NCBI GenBank assembly: GCA_934479825.1
Contig: CAKSOW010000017.1
Span: 1 to 53,289, forward strand
DNA: 53,289 nucleotides
Reading direction: 5' to 3'
DNA from: an uncultured Eubacteriales bacterium
GTDB taxonomy: Bacteria; Bacillota; Clostridia; Oscillospirales; CAG-382
Shown here: one piece after another, positions 1-6,711 of the stretch
How positions within the stretch are numbered: position 1 is the stretch's first letter
Layout of the letters: each line of letters opens with the position of its first letter
Translations under genes and position numbers: made by a program
Notes under the pieces: generated by a model
Told to the model about the DNA's origin: nothing
Database searches by the model: none
What the model saw: only the letters and a program-made list of their open reading frames with translations

Positions 1-10
1 TTATTAAACT

Positions 11-23
11 CGGGCTTCGCCCG
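11..23. other. Small GC-rich hairpin at the window edge
   Basis: A perfect inverted repeat, CGGGC-TTC-GCCCG. There is no T-run, so it is not a clear terminator. A similar hairpin (CGGG-TGAAG-CCCG) lies at about 20900-20912. No gene is visible in the first 50 bases. Confidence 0.35.
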
Positions 24-50
24 AAATGTTCACGGAGCTTTTTGCAATCT

Positions 51-84
51 AAAAGAGGCTGACACTTTCATGTCAGCCTCTTTT
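51..84. terminator. Bidirectional intrinsic terminator after the 94-aa gene
   Basis: A long stem, AAAAGAGGCTGACA paired with TGTCAGCCTCTTTT around a short loop, with an A-run on one side and a T-run on the other. It sits just beyond the stop of the minus-strand gene at 93-377 and can end transcription from either side. The AAGAGGCTG stem core recurs in the terminator at 906-945. Confidence 0.8.
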
Positions 85-92
85 GCTATATA

Positions 93-377
93 TTATTCAA
101 GTTTGAATTGCTTGGCGATACGGACTAAATCTTCAATTCTTTCCGTGCCGTCGTCTGTATTCAGAAAGTGTTCCAAATCCATTTCGGTTTCGCAGCACGA
201 TAACAGTTTTTCACCTTCTGTCCCGGACATATAACCGTAATCAAGGAAAAAGGAAACCGCCTGTTCCAAGGCAAAAGAAAAATCTTCTTCAAATTCATCG
301 GCACAGACGTATGTGTCTCCGATGCGGAAAGCCTGTTCCAATTCCTTGGCATATTTCCGGACGCTTTTTCCCACCAT
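93..377 (-). CDS. Hypothetical protein, 94 aa, divergent from an XRE regulator
   Basis: I do not recognise the family. The protein is small, acidic and probably all-helical, with no signal peptide or membrane segment. It contains the stretch FALEQAVSFFLDYGYMSG and an adjacent Cys pair (SCCE). The start at 377 is supported by GAGAGGAG about seven bases upstream. A near-perfect promoter on the same strand (471-499) has an operator-like repeat inside its spacer. It diverges from the XRE regulator at 578, so the regulator probably controls both genes. A role as partner or effector of that regulator is inference only; no toxin or antitoxin motif was recognised. The bidirectional hairpin at 51-84 is its likely terminator. 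Confidence 0.6.
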   Translation of the reverse strand: MVGKSVRKYAKELEQAFRIGDTYVCADEFEEDFSFALEQAVSFFLDYGYMSGTEGEKLLSCCETEMDLEHFLNTDDGTERIEDLVRIAKQFKLE

Positions 378-396
378 TTATATCTCCTCTCGCTAA

Positions 397-427
397 GCGC
401 GTCGCAAAACTGTATTTTACGGCACGC
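397..427. repeat. Hairpin repeat, copy 1 (second copy inverted at 21029-21060)
   Basis: An imperfect inverted repeat, GCGCGTCGCAAAAC followed by TATTTTACGGCACGC, with a T-run on the plus side. The inverse of the hairpin at 21029-21060 matches it at most positions. It lies in the untranslated leader of the minus-strand 94-aa gene. Confidence 0.45.
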
Positions 428-470
428 TTTTTTTGTAAAACCGGATTCCTTTTCTTTTGCGGTCATATAT

Positions 471-499
471 ATAATAATTACTTTTTAGGTAAATGTCAA
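471..499 (-). promoter_or_regulatory. Sigma-70-type promoter for the 94-aa gene
   Basis: Read on the minus strand, TTGACA (494-499) is followed by a 17-bp spacer and TATTAT (471-476). The first TTTTAGGTAAA element (483-493) lies inside the spacer, so a bound repressor would block polymerase. The leader to the start codon would be roughly 85 nt. Confidence 0.7.
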
Positions 500-553
500 T
501 AATATTTTTACGTTTTTAGTAAAAATATTTAAAACATTTACATTTTAGGTAAA
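483..553. promoter_or_regulatory. Three spaced operator-like repeats
   Basis: TTTTAGGTAAA occurs at 483-493 and 543-553, with a close variant, TTTTAGTAAAA, at 514-524. The copies start 31 and 29 bp apart, about three helical turns, so all face the same side of the DNA. They occupy the intergenic space between the XRE gene and its divergent partner, as expected for an autoregulator. That the XRE protein binds them is inference. Confidence 0.65.
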
Positions 554-577
554 ATCATATAGAGGAGTTGAATATAT

Positions 578-892
578 ATGACTTTTGGTGAAAGATTAAA
601 AGAATTACGGGAAGATAACGATGAAAAGCAGAAAGATATTGCCGAATTGTTGTTTGTGTCCAACAAAGTCATCAGTGACTACGAAAGAGGCGTTCATTTT
701 CCGAGAGATGAAAAAATCATCACCGCGATCGCCGCGCATTTTGGCGTCAGCACCGATTACCTTTTCGGTATCACAAATATCAAGAATCAACTCTCCTGCA
801 ATGATTTTTTACCGGTCTTTCATTCCCTGACCCCGGCGCAGAAAGACGAAGTAATGGATTTTATGGTCTTTTTATCAGGCAAAAACAAATAA
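578..892 (+). CDS. XRE-family helix-turn-helix transcriptional regulator
   Basis: A 104-residue cytoplasmic DNA-binding protein. Residues about 1-63 form a classic Cro/CI-type HTH: MTFGERLKELRED opens helix 1, QKDIAELLFVSNKVISDYERG is the helix-turn-helix, and FGVSTDYLFG closes the domain. The remaining 40 residues (LTPAQKDEVMDFMVFL) form a short helical tail, probably for dimerisation. The start is set by AGAGGAG at 561-567. Three TTTTAGGTAAA-like repeats upstream suggest autoregulation and control of the divergent gene. The strong hairpin at 906-945 ends it. The family includes phage-type repressors and stress regulators; the signal here is unknown. Confidence 0.9.
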   Translation: MTFGERLKELREDNDEKQKDIAELLFVSNKVISDYERGVHFPRDEKIITAIAAHFGVSTDYLFGITNIKNQLSCNDFLPVFHSLTPAQKDEVMDFMVFLSGKNK

Positions 893-905
893 CTATGCAA
901 AACAT

Positions 906-945
906 AAGAGGCTGGTACGGATGTATTCCGCATCAGCCTCTTTTT
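906..945. terminator. Bidirectional terminator between the XRE gene and the CE15-like gene
   Basis: AAGAGGCTG pairs with CAGCCTCTT, with further inner pairing (CGG/CCG), followed by TTTTT on the plus strand. It serves convergent genes: the XRE regulator and the esterase that ends at 959. Confidence 0.8.
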
Positions 946-958
946 CGCTTTTGATCAC

Positions 959-2008
959 TCAGTCATTCAGATGTGCTTTGAAATATTTCATATACTCGAT
1001 CCAATCGCGTCTGGAAAGGAAGTGATCGCCGTCCTTGATATGATATCCGATATGTCCCTCATGGAAACTTTCGGGAAGATTCGGGAAACGGTCGGGATGT
1101 ACAAAACCGGTTACGCCGCGTTTTTCAAAATAATCGCTTGCCGCAGCACAGGTGAGATACTGGGTTTTCGGGTCAGCCCAGGAATCAAGACTGCTGGACG
1201 CGACATACACATAGCGCGGTGCAATCGACGCAAGGAGAAAATGTTGGTCAAACGGCATATCTTCATGGTGTCCGGCATATTTCTTCAAGTTCTCGCAGAA
1301 CCAGAACGGAAAGGCTCTTGTGATATCCGCGATCTTTTCGCCGCTCTTGCCGCGCACAAATGCGTCGCCGCAGCAACCGGCGTTGTTGGAAAAGACAAAT
1401 TTGAAACGCGTATCGAACATAGCCGTTACAAGGGCTGTCTTGCCGAGACGGGAATGACCGATAATACCGCCGTTTTCAAGATCAAGATTCGGACAGGTCT
1501 GCGCATAGTCCATAACGCGCATGGCCGCCCATGCCCAAAGAATGATCTTACCGCAGGTATCCGCTTTGCGCGGTTCACTGCCGATGAAAATATCGGCAAG
1601 GCCCGTCGTAAAATCGCCGTCGTCAGACGTGACGTCGGTATAGCACAGCGACAAAAGGTCGAAATCGTTATCGAGGATCTCTTCGACAGGCATATAGATA
1701 TCCGGCGTGTTCGGGCGGAAGTTGTTATGGATAAAGAACGGACGTTTTTTGCCGTCGGTATGGAAAGCCGTATAGAACGGGATGTTAAAAGAGCGTTCGC
1801 CGATACTGACATGGGCATACATTCTGCGCAAGACGGCGCGTGCCGGGAAACGCGTATCGATGACCTTATCCTCCGAAAAAGTGATTTCGTCGGGCGCAGG
1901 CGGCATAAAGCCGTAGATTTCCTCTTGGAGTATCTTCTTTATTTCTTCGCGGTTTTCCGGGATTTCCGGCAGATTTCGTTCAGCGACAAGCTTTAAAATT
2001 TCAGTCAT
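959..2008 (-). CDS. CE15-like (glucuronoyl methylesterase family) alpha/beta hydrolase
   Basis: A 349-residue serine hydrolase. The nucleophile motif GHSRLGKTAL places Ser186 in the family's G-x-S-R-x-G-K context. It is followed by FVFSNNAGCCGDA, FDQHFLLASIAPR, SSSLDSWADPK and GYHIKDGDHF, where His329 is a candidate catalytic histidine. This order matches carbohydrate esterase family 15, which cuts ester links between glucuronoxylan side chains and lignin alcohols. No signal peptide is visible, so it probably acts in the cytoplasm on imported fragments or a different ester. A GH78 rhamnosidase lies on the opposite strand nearby. The substrate is inferred; acetylxylan esterase-like activity is an alternative. 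Confidence 0.75.
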   Translation of the reverse strand: MTEILKLVAERNLPEIPENREEIKKILQEEIYGFMPPAPDEITFSEDKVIDTRFPARAVLRRMYAHVSIGERSFNIPFYTAFHTDGKKRPFFIHNNFRPNTPDIYMPVEEILDNDFDLLSLCYTDVTSDDGDFTTGLADIFIGSEPRKADTCGKIILWAWAAMRVMDYAQTCPNLDLENGGIIGHSRLGKTALVTAMFDTRFKFVFSNNAGCCGDAFVRGKSGEKIADITRAFPFWFCENLKKYAGHHEDMPFDQHFLLASIAPRYVYVASSSLDSWADPKTQYLTCAAASDYFEKRGVTGFVHPDRFPNLPESFHEGHIGYHIKDGDHFLSRRDWIEYMKYFKAHLND

Positions 2009-2036
2009 TGTCGTTTCCTCCGTTATATTTTATTTT

Positions 2037-2534
2037 TTAATCGGTAATTTCGGTAAATTCGGTCAGGTCCCCGGTTTCGGCATGGAGAAAGCCGATAAGC
2101 GTTTTCGGGTCGAGATAAAGCTGGATTCCACGGACACCGGCGCTGACGGTAATTTTGTCAAAAAGCAAGGCAGTCTCGTCGATATACGTCGGGAAACTCT
2201 TTTTCATTCCGATAGGCGAACAGCCGCCGCGGATGTAGCCGGTCAAGTTTAACAGTTCTTTGACGGCGACAAGTTCGATGCGCTTATTTCCGGTCACGCG
2301 GGCGCATTTCTTCAAATCAAGCTCATACGCACACGGAATGCAGAACACGACATACGGCGTTTTATCGCCGCGCGCGACAAGCGTTTTAAAAACGATATCG
2401 GGATCAAGTCCGATGCTTTTGGCAATATGTAAACCGGAAAGATCGCTCTCGTCGTATTCATATTCCTTTGCTTCATACGGGATCCCGGCGGCATCCAACT
2501 GCCGCATAGCATTGGTTTTCTGGGGTTTATGCAT
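2037..2534 (-). CDS. ybaK: Cys-tRNA(Pro) deacylase, YbaK/EbsC family
   Basis: A trans-acting editing enzyme that hydrolyses Cys mischarged on tRNA-Pro, protecting translation. The 165-residue protein opens with KTNAMRQLDAAGIPYEAKEYEYDE and carries the family's FKTLVA motif (Lys50 by this start) and GGCSPIGMKK glycine-rich loop. An upstream extension to 2618 is open but would contain a TTGCAA-N17-TACAAT promoter (2572-2600) and has no homologous residues, so ATG at 2534 is preferred. It has its own promoter and follows no operon partner. The family also includes deacylases of other specificity, so the exact substrate is by family assignment. Confidence 0.88.
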   Translation of the reverse strand: MHKPQKTNAMRQLDAAGIPYEAKEYEYDESDLSGLHIAKSIGLDPDIVFKTLVARGDKTPYVVFCIPCAYELDLKKCARVTGNKRIELVAVKELLNLTGYIRGGCSPIGMKKSFPTYIDETALLFDKITVSAGVRGIQLYLDPKTLIGFLHAETGDLTEFTEITD

Positions 2535-2571
2535 CCGTTTGGTCTGCCTTTCGTGCTTAAAATACAAGAGG

Positions 2572-2600
2572 ATTGTACCACACATTCCGGCAAATTGCAA
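2572..2600 (-). promoter_or_regulatory. Promoter of ybaK
   Basis: On the minus strand, TTGCAA (2595-2600), a 17-bp spacer and TACAAT (2572-2577). Transcription would start near 2565, about 30 nt upstream of the ATG at 2534, supporting that start over the longer reading. Confidence 0.7.
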
Positions 2601-2651
2601 GTTATTTTTCCGAAACATCTTTTTTTACTGCAAAAAAGCGCGTTAAAGACC

Positions 2652-2680
2652 TTGACATTACACAAAGATTTGTTTATAAT
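2652..2680 (+). promoter_or_regulatory. Consensus promoter of the GH78 gene
   Basis: TTGACA (2652-2657), exactly 17 bp, TATAAT (2675-2680): a perfect consensus match. It is back to back with the ybaK promoter. Confidence 0.85.
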
Positions 2681-2733
2681 GTCGATAGAATGCAGTAAAA
2701 AACACAGCTGTAAAAGGAGACGTATGACGTATT

Positions 2734-4872
2734 ATGTTAAAGGATAAACACTGGATCAAGGCGGATTTTGCCGCCTGCGGCGGTTTGTGCCCGTTGTTCC
2801 GCAAGGAATTTGAAGCGGCAGAAAAACCGGTCAAAGCGACCCTTGAAATCACGGCAAAAGGTGTCTACTATGCAGAAATTGACAGCAAACGTGTCGGCGA
2901 TTTCATCTTAGCTCCGGGTTGGACGACCTATGAAAAACGCTTACAGGTACAGGTTTACGATGTAACGGGATTGATAAAAGCCGGTAAGAACACGTTGGAT
3001 GTCACTATCTCCGAGGGATGGTATCACGGAAACATCATCAATCCTCACAAGAAAGCCGCCCAGAACGACTGGGACGCCGCCATCATCGCATGCCTTACGC
3101 TTACTTATGCCGACGGAAAGACCCAAGAAATCGACACGGACGAAAGTTGGTTCTGCGGCAAAGGCGCGGTGCAATACGCGGACATCTACAACGGCGAAAT
3201 TTACGACGCCCGTGTATGCGGCGGCGAATTCGTTCCGGTCACGGTCGATCTGCAAGCAAGCACCGAAACGCTGATTCCGCAAGAGGGAGAAAAAATCGTC
3301 GAACACGAAGTTTTAGCCCCGATTGAGCTGATCGTCACCCCGAAAGGAGAAAAAGTGCTTGATTTCGGGCAGAATCTGACCGGATATCCGGCGTTTTGCC
3401 TGCCGGACGCCAAAGCCGGTGAAAAAATATCTCTCTCCTTTGCTGAAATTCTCGACAAGGACGGGGACTTCTACAATGAGAATTACCGCGATGCCAAGTG
3501 TCAGTGCCTCTACACCTGCCGCGACGGCGCGCAGTCCTATAAACCGCATCTGACATTTTACGGGTTCCGCTACATCCGCATAGATGAATTCCCCTCCTCC
3601 ATTCCCTTTTCGCCCGACTATTTCACCGCAATTGCCGTTTATTCCGATATCCGGAAAACCGGCGAGTTAATCAGTTCGGACAAGGAATTGAATCAACTCT
3701 TTTCCAACATCTTCTGGGGTCAGAAATGCAACTTTCTCGACGTGCCGACCGACTGCCCGCAGCGCAATGAGCGTCTCGGCTGGACCGGCGATGCACAGGT
3801 TTTTGTCAAAACGGCGACCTATAATTATGACACCGAACGTTTTTACCGCAAATGGATGAGCGATATTGCCGCCGAAGTAGGCATAGCCGGGAAAATCGGT
3901 ATGATCGTTCCGAACAATTCCCCCGACACGATAAGCGCCGAAGCATGGTCGGACGCGGCGGTCATTGTCCCTTGGCAGGTCTATCTTACCTATGGCGACA
4001 AGGCGCTTTTGGAGCGTCAGTTGGATTCCATGACGACCTATGTTGAAACGGTCATCCGCGAGGGCTACAACCACCATTTTGGCGACTGGTTAGGTCTTGA
4101 CGCTCCGGCCGGCAGCTATACCGGTTCGACGCGGCCGGAACTGATTGCCGAAGCGTATCTTGCCTACGATTTCGAGCTTCTCGCCAAGGCCTATGAAACG
4201 CTCGGACGTGACGGCAACCGCTACCGTGTCTTACACGAAGAGGCCAAGAACAAATTCCGCACAGACTTCACGGACTACCGCACGCAGACCGAGCATGTTT
4301 TAGCTCTGCACTTCGGTCTTGCCGAGGATGCCGCCAAAACCGCCGCAGGATTGGTTCAGCTGATTCATGACAACAACGACCATTTAACCACCGGCTTTGT
4401 CGGAACGCCTTACCTGCTCCACGCGCTCAGCGACAACGGCTACACCGAGCTTGCCTACACACTTCTTTTGCAGAAGAGCTACCCGTCGTGGCTGTTCTCC
4501 GTAAGACTTGGCGCTACGACCATGTGGGAACATTGGGACGGTATCAACGAAAAGGGCGAAGTTTGGAGCAAGGATATGAACTCGTTCAATCACTATGCAT
4601 ACGGTGCGGTCGGCGATTGGGTATACGGAAAAGCTTGCGGCATTCAGATTCCCGAGGACGGAGCCGGTTTTGCCAAAGTCCGCGTCGCTCCCCTGCCCGA
4701 CAAGCGGATCGATTCGTTGCAGGCATCGATTGACACGCGTCACGGCAAGGTTTCCTCCAAGTGGTATCACAAGGACGGAAAAACGCGCTATGAAATCACG
4801 GTTCCCGTGTGTGCAGAGATCGTCATTGACGGCAAGACGCACAAAGTTGAAGCAGGAACGTATTTGTTTTAA
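2734..4872 (+). CDS. GH78-family alpha-L-rhamnosidase-like glycoside hydrolase
   Basis: A 712-residue enzyme expected to release terminal alpha-L-rhamnose from plant glycans or glycosides. An N-terminal beta-sandwich (about 1-220) precedes KVLDFGQNLTGYPAF and FYGFRYIRID. The catalytic alpha/alpha barrel carries DCPQRNERLGW at 340-350, with Glu346 the probable acid region, and MWEHW with Glu599 as candidate base. There is no signal peptide, so it is probably cytoplasmic; many relatives are longer by an extra N-terminal domain. The Shine-Dalgarno sequence AAGGAGA (2714-2720) is 13 bases from this ATG but only three from an ATG at 2724 that opens a seven-codon overlapping reading frame. The next gene begins two bases after its stop. 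Confidence 0.88.
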   Translation: MLKDKHWIKADFAACGGLCPLFRKEFEAAEKPVKATLEITAKGVYYAEIDSKRVGDFILAPGWTTYEKRLQVQVYDVTGLIKAGKNTLDVTISEGWYHGNIINPHKKAAQNDWDAAIIACLTLTYADGKTQEIDTDESWFCGKGAVQYADIYNGEIYDARVCGGEFVPVTVDLQASTETLIPQEGEKIVEHEVLAPIELIVTPKGEKVLDFGQNLTGYPAFCLPDAKAGEKISLSFAEILDKDGDFYNENYRDAKCQCLYTCRDGAQSYKPHLTFYGFRYIRIDEFPSSIPFSPDYFTAIAVYSDIRKTGELISSDKELNQLFSNIFWGQKCNFLDVPTDCPQRNERLGWTGDAQVFVKTATYNYDTERFYRKWMSDIAAEVGIAGKIGMIVPNNSPDTISAEAWSDAAVIVPWQVYLTYGDKALLERQLDSMTTYVETVIREGYNHHFGDWLGLDAPAGSYTGSTRPELIAEAYLAYDFELLAKAYETLGRDGNRYRVLHEEAKNKFRTDFTDYRTQTEHVLALHFGLAEDAAKTAAGLVQLIHDNNDHLTTGFVGTPYLLHALSDNGYTELAYTLLLQKSYPSWLFSVRLGATTMWEHWDGINEKGEVWSKDMNSFNHYAYGAVGDWVYGKACGIQIPEDGAGFAKVRVAPLPDKRIDSLQASIDTRHGKVSSKWYHKDGKTRYEITVPVCAEIVIDGKTHKVEAGTYLF

Positions 4873-4874
4873 AG

Positions 4875-5912
4875 ATGAAAAAGAAGGATCGGAATTCCGT
4901 AAAACGGCTTGCCAAACGCACGCTTGAAAAATATTCGGTCGCCGCGCTGACGCCAGAATCGCTCAAAAACATTCTGTCCGCCGAGGGCTACATGGTCATC
5001 CGGTACAGTGCTGTATCCATGTCGGAACAGACGGAACGCTTAATGCAGGTTTTAGGGGTTGAGGATCTTGCACGCAATGCCGATTCTTTCTCCTATGCCG
5101 ACCGCGAACGCCGGATCGTCTTTGTCCGTGCGGACGTATCGGAGGAAGAATTTGTCGAGCTCCTCGCTTTGGAGCTTGGACGGATCTACTGTGTATCCAA
5201 CAGAGTAAGCGTGATTGTTCGCGGCACGCCGGACGAAGAATTTGACGCGGCGGAATTTGCTTATCATCTTATCGACATCAAGCGCCGCGGTCTGATATAC
5301 AACTTTTTCAAGTTTTATGCTCCGGCGGCGGCTCTTATCAGCCTTTTGACTATGGGTGCGCTGTTTTCCTGCGTTTTTGCCTTTTTGATCGTTCCGGCTC
5401 TGCGCTTGCGTCAAACGGATGTGTCTGCCAGGCCTGCCGTTTCTGCTGATTCCGGGTTATCCGGTGCCATTAAGGCGCCGGATGCCGTAAATGCATTCGC
5501 GGCAGACGAACAGAGCTCGCCTGCCCGTTCCGCGGACGGCGACACCCCCGGCTCAGAAACTTCGCAAGGCTCTGCCGGTTTGTCACAGCCGCCGCAGAAC
5601 ACACCGGTCTTGCCGCAGGATACTTCTGACGGTGCAAACGGTACAAACGCAAAGAATCCGCAAGGCTCGCAAAACACGCAGGTCATGCAAGAGGCAAAAA
5701 CGCCGCTCGATGAATCCGATTCGCAGAATTCAAGTGCCGGCGACGGATTTGTCATCCCGGCAGAAGAACGGGTCTATTATGCGACAGCCAACGGAAAGAA
5801 ATATCATCTGGCCGGTTGCAGTTATCTGAAAGACAAGGACATTATCGAAATTCACCAAGCCGACATTGACAGCGGAAAATATGAACCGTGTTCCCGGTGT
5901 TTTAAGAAATAG
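4875..5912 (+). CDS. Membrane protein: degenerate ImmA/IrrE-like domain, TM helix, linker, C-terminal Cys motif
   Basis: A 345-residue protein of unknown function. Residues about 20-135 resemble the ImmA/IrrE metallopeptidase fold: GYMVIRYS, then SFSYADRERRIVFV, then a helix reading FVELLALELGR where active relatives have HEXXH, then EEFDAAEFAYHLI in the place of the usual E-x-x-A-x-x-F-A-x-x-L helix. Both zinc histidines are absent (Leu99 and Arg103), so peptidase activity is unlikely. A hydrophobic segment spans about 148-175. A low-complexity Ser/Gln/Asn/Pro linker (about 180-295) follows. The end reads YYATANGKKYHLAGCSYL...CSRC, an Ada-like Cys cluster seen at the tails of other exported Firmicute proteins. 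It starts two bases after the GH78 stop, so it is probably co-transcribed. Confidence 0.65.
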   Translation: MKKKDRNSVKRLAKRTLEKYSVAALTPESLKNILSAEGYMVIRYSAVSMSEQTERLMQVLGVEDLARNADSFSYADRERRIVFVRADVSEEEFVELLALELGRIYCVSNRVSVIVRGTPDEEFDAAEFAYHLIDIKRRGLIYNFFKFYAPAAALISLLTMGALFSCVFAFLIVPALRLRQTDVSARPAVSADSGLSGAIKAPDAVNAFAADEQSSPARSADGDTPGSETSQGSAGLSQPPQNTPVLPQDTSDGANGTNAKNPQGSQNTQVMQEAKTPLDESDSQNSSAGDGFVIPAEERVYYATANGKKYHLAGCSYLKDKDIIEIHQADIDSGKYEPCSRCFKK

Positions 5913-5954
5913 GCGTTCACACGGAAAGGCAAGGGCTGCGCCCTTGCAACCCCG

Positions 5955-6037
5955 CCCACTTTTCTTAAAAGAAAAGTGGGACAAAAGAATTTTGTTTTTG
6001 GCGCAAGGCGGTCTGAATACTCAGACTGCCTTGCGCC
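5955..6037 (+). repeat. Twin-hairpin intergenic repeat, copy 1
   Basis: Hairpin a is CCCACTTTTCTT paired with AAGAAAAGTGGG (5955-5980). The linker ACAAAAGAATTTTG follows. Hairpin b is GGCGCAAGGCGGTCTGA paired with TCAGACTGCCTTGCGCC (6000-6037). The same architecture recurs at 6155-6236 (inverted) and 19921-20000. A further hairpin (GCAAGGG-CTG-CGCCCTTGC, about 5931-5949) precedes it. No coding sequence lies in 5913-6274. Confidence 0.7.
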
Positions 6038-6154
6038 GTTTATTTTTATAAAACTCCGCAAACAAAGGTTAAAGAAATTGGAAAAGGAATGGTCAAGGAA
6101 GTTTATTGCTAAGAAATACAGCCACTCTCCCGGAAATTCTATCCTTGACAGAAG

Positions 6155-6236
6155 GCGCGCGGTTGTTTGAAAATTCAAACAACCGCGCGCGCAAAAATAT
6201 AAGTTCTTTTGCCAGGCTTTTCTTTCAAGAAAAGCC
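6155..6236 (-). repeat. Twin-hairpin intergenic repeat, copy 2 (inverted)
   Basis: Read on the minus strand: hairpin a GGCTTTTCTT/AAGAAAAGCC (6215-6236), linker TGGCAAAAGAACTTATA, hairpin b GCGCGCGGTTGTTTGAA/TTCAAACAACCGCGCGC (6155-6190). It faces copy 1 across about 117 bp that hold nothing else I recognise. It may also act as the terminator of the pyr operon, which ends at 6275. Confidence 0.7.
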
Positions 6237-6274
6237 GCATTTCCCTTTGCGTTTCCCTTTACGTTCTCCTCGCC

Positions 6275-6700
6275 TCAGAACGTAAACTTGCCGCGCGAAT
6301 CGCAGTAAATGCAGCGGTACACACGGTTTTTGCGGTCAACCAAGCGGAACACATGCGGCAGCTCCTGCTCGGTCGTAGTAATGCAACGCGGATTACAGCA
6401 CTTGATAACATTCGTCAGTTTTTCCGGCAAATCGGGCGATTTTTTATCCGCAAGCACGCCATCTTTGATGATATTGACCGTAACATCCGGATCAACATAA
6501 CCGAGAATATTCATATCAATATCAATCAGCGCGTCAATCTTGATAATATCCTTTTTACCCATTTTGCTGCTGGACGCGTTTTTGATGAGCGCAACCGAAT
6601 AATCGGTTGCATCCAAATCCAAAAGGCGATAAAGCTCCATGCCTTTTCCGGCTGTGATATGATCGATGACAATACCGTTTTTTATGGAATCAATATTCAT
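6275..6700 (-). CDS. pyrI: Aspartate carbamoyltransferase regulatory subunit PyrI
   Basis: A 141-residue regulatory chain that binds nucleotides and assembles with PyrB into the allosteric aspartate transcarbamylase. The N-terminal allosteric domain runs IKNGIVIDHITAGKGMELYRLL to ILGYVDPDVTVNII. The C-terminal zinc domain has CCNPRCI and, further on, CIYC, giving four structural cysteines. Family length is about 150, so it is complete. It is the last gene of the operon, 11 bases after pyrB, with a clear AGGAGAGG upstream of the ATG. The presence of PyrI suggests feedback control of flux at the protein level in addition to the transcriptional leader. Confidence 0.95.
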   Translation of the reverse strand: MNIDSIKNGIVIDHITAGKGMELYRLLDLDATDYSVALIKNASSSKMGKKDIIKIDALIDIDMNILGYVDPDVTVNIIKDGVLADKKSPDLPEKLTNVIKCCNPRCITTTEQELPHVFRLVDRKNRVYRCIYCDSRGKFTF

Positions 6701-6711
6701 TTTTCCCTCTC

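Noticed and set aside
971..1996. A 341-codon frame opposite the CE15-like esterase
   Set aside because: The minus-strand protein has clear hydrolase motifs; the opposite reading has none.
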